Assembly: GCA_050049355.1 (NCBI GenBank)
Contig: JASFWK010000126.1
Span: 1-6,149, forward strand
Direction of reading: 5' to 3'
From: JASFWK01 sp050049355
Lineage (GTDB): Bacteria > Chloroflexota > Anaerolineae > B4-G1 > DUEL01
Length of the DNA: 6,149 nucleotides
Numbering within the stretch: the stretch's first letter is position 1; the number at the start of each line of letters is the position of its first letter. A program made the translations under genes and the position numbers. Below the pieces are notes generated by a model. The model did no database searches. It saw nothing but the letters and a program-made list of their open reading frames with translations, and was not told the origin of the DNA. Shown piece by piece: positions 1-5,331 of this stretch.

Positions 1-127
1 ACGCTTTGCTCGACCCAGAGAGTGGCGAGTTGGGTGAACCTGAGGAGATGGCCCAGGTTTTCCGACGCACAGGTCAGTGGATTGAGGGCCCGACCATCGC
101 CCTGGACCAGGAGATTGGCTACGTGCT
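1..127. repeat. Terminal direct repeat, left copy
   Basis: Bases 1-127 are identical to 6023-6149, compared base by base. The copy lies inside the propeller-protein gene, and the reading frame is continuous across it. An exact 127-bp end overlap is the mark of a circular path in a k=127 assembly rather than a biological terminal repeat. Confidence 0.97.
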
Positions 128-1046
128 CTGGACTCTAAAAGATATGCGGGACATCTCCTTCCACGGTCGATACGCCTCCTTCCCCCTTGAACTACCCCGA
201 CAGAAATGGGTCCAGGCCTTGCGGCTGCGAAGGGGAGACAACCCCAACGGCATACGCCCCCTGGAGGGTCAACAGACACCACCGCTGATCGCACTGAGCG
301 CCGATGTGGCAGGATCGACATTACTGTCAGGGGCCCAGATACTCGTGACCTCCCTCGTACACAGCGAGACACCAGAGCACGAGGTGTGGGGATTGGCCTG
401 CGCGGCACCGATTGGGCTTCCGGCCCCGACAGAACCAAGGGCAGCAACTAGAGTTCCGCAACAGGTAACGGAGGACGTGGTCACCGCGTCCACTCCTCCT
501 TCTCTGGAGCCAATCCTGGTCACAGACGCCAACTCGTACCTCCACCTGGCCTGGCTGGAGACCGGAGGGTTCGACCAATACCGGGTCGTCTACGCCAGCA
601 CCGCTCCCCAAGTGAAGCAGAACTACAACGCCCTGACCTTGTGGGACTTCGTCGACGCACTCTTCAGACACATACTTCGGCTCTCGATAGTAGTGCTGAC
701 GATAAGCCCGATGCTCGGTTTCTGGGCGGTGATCCCGATGGGGGGACTGATACTATATCACCTGATAACCGGCGAGGAAGAACTATACGCCGTGGACTCC
801 TGGGTGGCGCTGGGTGCGGCGGTGGCCCTTGAGGTAGCGTTGACCATCCTCATCCCCCCTCGCATACCCACTGCCTGGCCGCCGCTTCGCTGGGTGGCAC
901 CACTTGGCACGGCGGCTGCAGCAGCCGCCGTCACAGCGCTGACCTTGCGCCGCCGACGAGGGGGAGGGAGCCTCCTCTTCGTATCATTCTTCCTGTTCAC
1001 GCTCACCCACAGCCTGCTGCAACTCATCATCTACTTCGTGCTCTAA
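1..1046 (+). CDS. Membrane-anchored beta-propeller-like protein, C-terminal part (5' end continues from 6022)
   Basis: This is the C-terminal portion (about residues 232-578) of a protein whose N-terminal portion is at 5332-6149. The frame is open from the first base and ends at TAA 1044-1046, so the methionine-like TTG at position 6 is not a start. It contains the last blade-like motifs of the outside domain, with key tryptophans at joined residues 274 and 415. A linker with VVYASTAP and NYNALTLWD (residues 426-446) follows. Four hydrophobic helices come next at about 458-486, 498-515, 528-546 and 555-577, with an arginine cluster at 547-550. The likely topology is a propeller outside the membrane and a helical bundle within it. 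The next gene downstream, after 74 nt, is a paralogue of the same architecture. This copy is about 33 residues longer between the fifth and sixth W motifs. I do not recognise a named family; a role beside the peptide importer is inferred from position. Confidence 0.85.
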   Translation, partial: ALLDPESGELGEPEEMAQVFRRTGQWIEGPTIALDQEIGYVLWTLKDMRDISFHGRYASFPLELPRQKWVQALRLRRGDNPNGIRPLEGQQTPPLIALSADVAGSTLLSGAQILVTSLVHSETPEHEVWGLACAAPIGLPAPTEPRAATRVPQQVTEDVVTASTPPSLEPILVTDANSYLHLAWLETGGFDQYRVVYASTAPQVKQNYNALTLWDFVDALFRHILRLSIVVLTISPMLGFWAVIPMGGLILYHLITGEEELYAVDSWVALGAAVALEVALTILIPPRIPTAWPPLRWVAPLGTAAAAAAVTALTLRRRRGGGSLLFVSFFLFTLTHSLLQLIIYFVL

Positions 1047-1120
1047 ACGCCAACTCTATGGTTCACGTACAAGGAGACTCAATGGACAGTAGTGACTACC
1101 GACAGCCAACAGGAGGCAGA
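1047..1120 (+). promoter_or_regulatory. Intergenic leader with two in-frame ribosome binding sites
   Basis: Between the two propeller genes there are two good Shine-Dalgarno sites. AAGGAG at 1071-1076 is 5 nt before ATG 1082, and AGGAGG at 1111-1116 is 4 nt before ATG 1121. Both starts are in the same frame, so two N-termini differing by 13 residues are possible. No terminator-like hairpin is seen, which fits co-transcription. Confidence 0.7.
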
Positions 1121-2773
1121 ATGCAGGCCAAATACGTGCGACGTATCATTGTCGGCGTGATACTGGCGAGTCTGGTCGCCCTCACCGTCTGGGCCTATTC
1201 ATATACCCCCGCCCTGACCGCTCGGGCATCAGAGGAGTGGAGCCGAGGGTACATCGTAGGCAAGACCTCAGCTGGTCAGCCTGCTGCACTACAGCCCGTC
1301 GACGATGGAGTGGTTCTGGTCTGGCCCAACCTGGAGGGGCAGCTGGAACTCGCACACATCGGCACAGATGGGGAGATACTCCTCAAGCGCACTCTGCCAG
1401 TGGAATCGAGTGACGCTCGCCATCCACAGTTGGAGGTAGGAGCGGACGGGCGGCTGCATCTCCTGTGGCGGAAAGAAGAGCAACCCAACCACACCATCCG
1501 CTACGCCGTGCTGGAGAGCGATGGGACTCCTGTGAGCGAACCTCGAGTCCTCTCTGACCCCGACCGTGAAGTCTTGCTCGATCCAGGCTCTCTGACCCTC
1601 AGCGCGGACGGGCGCCTGCATGCTCTGTGGGCCGATGAGACCGGAATCCAGTGGGCCGTGCTGAGCGCGGAGGGAACGCTGCTGCAGAGACCTACCCTCC
1701 TGATCCCGGAAGGGCGCGCGATCCATACGAGGGGACAAGGAGAGCTGCATCTTGCCTGGCAGCGGCGCACGGGGGTCAACACCCACGCAATCTACTACGC
1801 CAGTCTCGACCCAGAGAGCGGTGAGGTGAGCGAACCCGTGGAGATCTACCAAGTCTTCCTGCGCGTGGGCCAGGGACTCGACGGGCCGACTATCGGCTTG
1901 GACCAAGAGGCGAGATATGTGTTTTGGGTAGTTGAGGACAGCAAATACGTCTCCTCGCAAGGTCAGTACGCCGCCTTCCCCCTTGGCTTCCCTCAACAGG
2001 CAGAGGTGAGCAACTTGCCTCTGAGGCAGGGATGGAATCCTACCGACGTAAGCCCCCTAGAAGGAGAGGAATCACCGCTGCTGGCGGCTTTGAGCGAGTG
2101 GGTGACAGGCTCAGGAGAAGAGCAGGAAGCTCAGGTGGCATTGATCGCTTTGGGGCAAGGCGAGACGCCAGGATATGAGGCAGAGCACATCATCAGCGCT
2201 TCTGATCGGGCCTCGGTGGAGCCAACCTTGGCCAGGGATTCCGATTCGCACCTCCACGCGATCTGGCTGGAGACGGAGGGATTCCACCGATACCGTGTGG
2301 TCTACGCCAGCACTGCCCCTGAAGTGAAGCGGAACTACAACGCCCTGACCCTATGGGACGTGGTGGACACAGTCTTCAGTGAGACGGTGGAGTTCCTGAC
2401 GATAGTCATACTGACGATGGGTCCGATGCTCTTCCTCTGGTCGGTGGTCCCGATGACGATACTCCTGGTCTATCATCTAATCACCGTCGAGGAGAGGTTG
2501 GAGACCTTGGGCTCCCAACTGGTGCTGGGCGCGGCGCTGGTGGTGGAGGTGATGCTGACGCTGCTGTTCCCCCCGCGCGCGTCCTCTGAATTCCCACTGG
2601 CCTTCGCCTGGCTGCCGCTGCGTTGGGTAGCGCCAGTCGCCACGGCGATGCTGGCCGCAGTGGGCACGTTCCTCACGCAGCGCGGGAAGGAGGAGAGCTC
2701 CCTGTTCAAGGCATTCTTCGTGTTCACGGCCATCAACAGCCTGCTGCAGTTGACCGTGTACTTCCTGCTCTGA
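1121..2773 (+). CDS. Membrane-anchored beta-propeller-like protein, complete paralogue
   Basis: This 550-residue protein has an N-terminal signal anchor (about 9-28, preceded by KYVRR) and a large outside domain. Blade-like repeats of the form D/G-x-L-H-x-x-W are centred on W68, W116, W170, W213, W269 and W382. A more divergent stretch between the last two could hide another blade. Four membrane helices follow at about 423-452, 463-482, 502-520 and 529-550. It aligns along its whole length with the joined 5332-6149/1-1046 product, with over half the residues identical by eye, so the pair is a tandem duplication that has diverged. I chose ATG 1121 because similarity to the paralogue begins there and AGGAGG lies 4 nt upstream. 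ATG 1082, in frame with AAGGAG 5 nt upstream, is a credible longer start (+13 residues). The gene ends in a double stop, TGA TAA. Function is unknown; no catalytic motif is evident. The two permease genes that follow suggest a transport-linked surface role. Confidence 0.85.
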   Translation: MQAKYVRRIIVGVILASLVALTVWAYSYTPALTARASEEWSRGYIVGKTSAGQPAALQPVDDGVVLVWPNLEGQLELAHIGTDGEILLKRTLPVESSDARHPQLEVGADGRLHLLWRKEEQPNHTIRYAVLESDGTPVSEPRVLSDPDREVLLDPGSLTLSADGRLHALWADETGIQWAVLSAEGTLLQRPTLLIPEGRAIHTRGQGELHLAWQRRTGVNTHAIYYASLDPESGEVSEPVEIYQVFLRVGQGLDGPTIGLDQEARYVFWVVEDSKYVSSQGQYAAFPLGFPQQAEVSNLPLRQGWNPTDVSPLEGEESPLLAALSEWVTGSGEEQEAQVALIALGQGETPGYEAEHIISASDRASVEPTLARDSDSHLHAIWLETEGFHRYRVVYASTAPEVKRNYNALTLWDVVDTVFSETVEFLTIVILTMGPMLFLWSVVPMTILLVYHLITVEERLETLGSQLVLGAALVVEVMLTLLFPPRASSEFPLAFAWLPLRWVAPVATAMLAAVGTFLTQRGKEESSLFKAFFVFTAINSLLQLTVYFLL

Positions 2774-2842
2774 TAAGGACTTCCCGGCCGACCAAGGACG
2801 CTGGAGGAATCGCACCCCTCTAGGCCACTCGTGCCAGGCAAG

Positions 2843-2848
2843 AGGAGG
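2843..2848 (+). promoter_or_regulatory. Ribosome binding site deciding the OppB-type start
   Basis: AGGAGG lies 6 nt before GTG 2855, an ideal spacing. It sits inside the frame that would be read from the longer candidate start GTG 2831, which has no such site, so 2855 is preferred. Confidence 0.8.
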
Positions 2849-2854
2849 GTAGAC

Positions 2855-4012
2855 GTGCGTTGGTTTGTGCTGCGGCGAATTCTGTGGAGTATCCCGGTAT
2901 TATTGATGATCACCGCTGTCACCTTCGGCTTGATGCAATTGGTACCGGGAGGCCCTTGGTCGGTCAGCCACATAGACGGCCTTGGCAGCTACAGCTTCCG
3001 CGGCGTCTCTACAGCAGCGTTCCAAGCCAACATGGAGGCAAAGTACGGGTTGGATCGACCCGTCTGGGTGCAGTACCTACACTACATGGAACAACTGACC
3101 CTCCATCTTGACTTCGGGCCCTCCCTTTGGAAACTCGATCGAACGGTCAACGACATCGTCTTCGGCAGATGCTACTTGAGGAATGTGCTGCGAGAGCGGC
3201 TGCTGCTCACCTTTGATGCGGGAGCCTATTCGATGACCTTCGCCGAGCCGCCTGGTCTCCTCGACTCCACGGCCCTGGTTGTCAAGACCAATGGCGAGGT
3301 GGTGGGCTATGTGGATATCACCGGGAGCGACCGAATGCGGGCCATCGGCCGCTTCATAACCACGGCACCGGTGATGGTCTCGGCCCACCTGGGGATCGCC
3401 TCTGCTCTCCTGGCTCTCGCGGTCGGCATTCCGCTGGGCATCATCTCGGCCGTCAAGCAGAACACGTGGGTTGACTACACCGCCATGCTCCTCTCAACGT
3501 TGGGCCTCTCCGTTCCCAACTTCATCCTCGGTATCCTCCTGATCCTGGTCTTTGCCCTCTGGCTGGAGTGGCTGCCCACGTTCGGGTGGGGGGAAAGCTG
3601 GACACAGGCGATCCTGCCGATCATAACGCTGAGCACTGGCGGCTGGCCTCTCATCGCTCGGTTGACTCGGTCCAGCATGCTCGAGGTGATCCGCGCCGAC
3701 TACATCCGCACAGCCCGGGCTAAAGGTTTGAAGGAGAGGATCGTCATTCTGCAGCACGTCCTCAAGAACTCTCTCATCCCGGTCACCACTGCCTTTGGTC
3801 CGCTGGTCGCTACGTGGATGACCGGGTCGTTCCTGGTAGAATCGGTCTTCTCAATAGGTGGCATCGGCAAGTACTTCGTCACCGCGGTGTTTGCGCGGGA
3901 CTATCCGCTGATTATGGGCATAGTCCTGATCTACTCGGCAGCACTGGTTACGCTCAACCTGGCGGTGGATGTAACCTATGGGGTGATCGATCCGCGGATA
4001 AGGGTACAGTAG
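2855..4012 (+). CDS. Peptide-type ABC transporter permease, OppB/DppB family, with extra loop
   Basis: This is one of two inner-membrane channel subunits of a PepT-family importer (peptides, nickel or related solutes; the substrate cannot be read from sequence). It has 385 residues, against roughly 305-340 usual for the family. Visible features are the first helix (9-30), preceded by the typical VLRR start; the usual KYGLDRPVWVQYLHY segment (63-77); a helix with GIPLG (about 173-197); and further helices to the C-terminus. The EAA-type coupling loop at about 282-309 (ARAKG, then NSLIP, key G291) docks on an ATPase in this family. The extra length is a block of about 60 residues (roughly 110-170), between the first helix and the GIPLG helix on the outer side. 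GTG 2855 is chosen because AGGAGG lies 6 nt upstream and the product then begins like other OppB proteins. GTG 2831 would place that site inside the coding region. The OppC-type partner follows after 18 nt. Confidence 0.93.
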   Translation: MRWFVLRRILWSIPVLLMITAVTFGLMQLVPGGPWSVSHIDGLGSYSFRGVSTAAFQANMEAKYGLDRPVWVQYLHYMEQLTLHLDFGPSLWKLDRTVNDIVFGRCYLRNVLRERLLLTFDAGAYSMTFAEPPGLLDSTALVVKTNGEVVGYVDITGSDRMRAIGRFITTAPVMVSAHLGIASALLALAVGIPLGIISAVKQNTWVDYTAMLLSTLGLSVPNFILGILLILVFALWLEWLPTFGWGESWTQAILPIITLSTGGWPLIARLTRSSMLEVIRADYIRTARAKGLKERIVILQHVLKNSLIPVTTAFGPLVATWMTGSFLVESVFSIGGIGKYFVTAVFARDYPLIMGIVLIYSAALVTLNLAVDVTYGVIDPRIRVQ

Positions 4013-4014
4013 GT

Positions 4015-4020
4015 AAGGAG
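4015..4020 (+). promoter_or_regulatory. Ribosome binding site of the OppC-type permease
   Basis: AAGGAG lies 10 nt before ATG 4031, just after the stop of the upstream permease. Between them is an ATG at 4024 followed directly by TAA, a start-stop pair only 3 nt from the site and probably too close to be used. Confidence 0.75.
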
Positions 4021-4030
4021 TGTATGTAAT

Positions 4031-5002
4031 ATGTCCATTAGTGCTTCCGAACGACGGAGAAAGGAAGAGGAGGCCAAATTCGCGGAGCGAGGCGTGAGCC
4101 TCTGGCAAGACGCCTGGCACCGGTTCTTGCGCAACCGCATGGCAGTGGCAGGGATGATCTTCATCCTCATCCTCGCCTTCGCCGCCATCACCGCTGACGT
4201 TCTCCCTCCATACAGCTTTCGAAAGGCTGACTACGAGAACACTCGCGTCCCTCCGCGCCCTGATCACATCTTCGGCACAGACAGAATGGGGCGCGATCTC
4301 TTCAGCCGCGTCTGGTGGGGAACGCGCATCTCCCTCACCGTCGCCATCGTGGGGTCGCTTACGGCGATAATCATAGGCGTCGCCTACGGAGCGATCTCCG
4401 GCTACCTGGGCGGCTGGGCGGATAACCTCATGATGCGCTTCGTGGATGTGATGTACGGCTTCCCAGCTCTCCTCTTCATCATCCTCATCATGGTCGTTCT
4501 ACCTTCGGAGAGCGCCATTCAAGGTATGCTCGACATCTTCATCGCCATCGGCATCGTGGGGTGGATGGGAATGGCTCGACTGATCCGTGGACAGTTCCTA
4601 TCCCTGCGCGAGAAGGAGTTTGTCCTGGCAGCCCGAATGGTGGGGGCCGGCAGCGGGCGCATCATCTCACGTCACCTCCTGCCCAACAGCTTGGGGCCCG
4701 CCATCGTGTCACTGACCCTGGGCATCCCCGGCCTGATCCTCACCGAGTCCGTGCTCAGTTTCATCGGCCTGGGTGTCCCCCCTCCGTACCCCAGCTGGGG
4801 GCAGATGGTCTCTGAGGGGTACGGCGGCTTGCGGGCAATGCCCCACTTGAGCGTCTTCCCCGGCTTGGCTATCACCCTCACCATGTTGGCTTTCAACTTC
4901 CTCGGGGATGGCCTGCGGGACGCGCTTGATCCGACGATGCGAGGTGTCCACGGCGCAGCGCGGCGCAAGAAGAAGAAGGCAGCACGATCTGAGAGCGTGT
5001 GA
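4031..5002 (+). CDS. Peptide-type ABC transporter permease, OppC/DppC family
   Basis: This is the second channel subunit of the importer, 323 residues, a normal family length. A charged cytoplasmic N-terminus (about 1-35) leads to the first helix at about 38-58, as in the OppC N-terminal domain. The family signature FGTDRMGRDLFSRV (81-94) follows, then the permease core with GYLGGWAD (124-131) and RFVDVMYGFP (136-145). The EAA coupling loop runs from about 196 to 220 (FVLAARMVGAG, then HLLPNSLGP, conserved G205). The ESVLSFIGLGVPPPYPSWG stretch and a DALDPTMRG ending are also typical. The tail is strongly basic (RKKKK). Translation probably starts at ATG 4031, with AAGGAG at 4015-4020. It forms a heterodimer with the OppB-type product just upstream. 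No ATPase or solute-binding protein gene follows, although these normally share the operon; they must be encoded elsewhere if the channel works. Confidence 0.95.
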   Translation: MSISASERRRKEEEAKFAERGVSLWQDAWHRFLRNRMAVAGMIFILILAFAAITADVLPPYSFRKADYENTRVPPRPDHIFGTDRMGRDLFSRVWWGTRISLTVAIVGSLTAIIIGVAYGAISGYLGGWADNLMMRFVDVMYGFPALLFIILIMVVLPSESAIQGMLDIFIAIGIVGWMGMARLIRGQFLSLREKEFVLAARMVGAGSGRIISRHLLPNSLGPAIVSLTLGIPGLILTESVLSFIGLGVPPPYPSWGQMVSEGYGGLRAMPHLSVFPGLAITLTMLAFNFLGDGLRDALDPTMRGVHGAARRKKKKAARSESV

Positions 5003-5049
5003 AGGCTCAACAACCACGGGCACGGAAAGAGATGCACTAGCCCAGAGGA

Positions 5050-5069
5050 CTTGCGCGTCGCCGCGCAGG
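5050..5069 (+). other. GC-rich stem-loop 47 nt after the OppC-type stop
   Basis: TGCGCG (5052-5057) pairs perfectly with CGCGCA (5062-5067) around the four-base loop TCGC. One T-G and one C-G pair extend the stem to 8 bp. No T-tract follows; instead an AGGAGGAG run overlaps the 3' arm. It could protect the 3' end of the transcript or act as an imperfect terminator. Confidence 0.5.
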
Positions 5070-5124
5070 AGGAGTACTCAAACAGGTCAACTGTAGGTAA
5101 GAGCATAGGACGCGGACCGTAAAG

Positions 5125-5160
5125 GGGGGGCACGGACCGAGAGAGTCGGGCGTGCCCCTC
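5125..5160 (+). other. Long GC-rich stem-loop in the leader of the propeller gene
   Basis: GGGGCACG (5127-5134) pairs exactly with CGTGCCCC (5151-5158), extended outward by a G-T and a G-C pair. An inner stem, CCGA (5137-5140) with TCGG (5146-5149), closes a GAGAG loop. There is no T-tract after it, so it does not look like a classic intrinsic terminator. It lies about 170 nt before ATG 5332. Confidence 0.55.
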
Positions 5161-5331
5161 GCGCTTGAGCTATGCGAGAGCCGGCGACCCAATCGCGGCA
5201 GCCTCCCAGCACGCCCCTTGCCCCCGTGACCAAACACCGTCTCTCCGCTCTAGACGAGGGATGGCTTCTCCAACGCGACCCGGCGAATGCGGCGACGCTC
5301 CGCAACAACCGAGAACTACTGGGAAGATGGA

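Larger units (their letters stand above)
5003..5331. other. Intergenic gap with GC-rich hairpins, no convincing gene
   Basis: This is the only long gap, between the OppC-type stop and the start of the next propeller gene. It holds two strong inverted repeats (listed separately) and a run of seven G at 5124-5130. I see no convincing -35/-10 pair, tRNA or riboswitch core. A promoter for the downstream genes and an end point for the upstream transcript would be expected here. One frame open from 5172 runs into the next gene in a different phase and is judged spurious. Confidence 0.6.

Noticed and set aside
1..127. Terminal repeat of a linear phage or an inverted-repeat element
   Set aside because: The repeat is direct, exact, 127 bp and inside a coding gene, with no phage or transposase genes; a circular assembly explains it better.
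908..945. Alanine-rich stretch and small palindrome near CGGCTGCAG in the membrane domain
   Set aside because: It encodes a transmembrane helix of six alanines; the palindrome is a by-product of alanine codons.
1799..1925. Circle made by the assembler confusing the two paralogues
   Set aside because: The counterpart of the 127-bp overlap in the complete paralogue shares short runs such as a 14-base match but differs at many sites, so no 127-mer is shared between them.
1289..1996. Antisense open frame of 235 codons
   Set aside because: It lies entirely opposite the complete propeller gene, whose frame is confirmed by its paralogue; long antisense frames are common in GC-rich coding DNA.
2473..2973. 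Antisense open frame of 166 codons spanning the propeller/permease boundary
   Set aside because: It overlaps two well-supported genes and the product resembles no protein I know; it is a shadow of codon usage.
3851..4267. Antisense open frame of 138 codons across the two permeases
   Set aside because: Its product is a poor-complexity mix with acidic repeats read from the opposite strand of conserved permease sequence.
5050..5069. Intrinsic terminator after the OppC-type gene
   Set aside because: The stem is strong but no T-tract follows, so I list it only as a stem-loop.
5003..5331. Replication origin or iterons in the only long gap
   Set aside because: No repeated short motifs, no AT-rich stretch and no DnaA-like boxes were seen.
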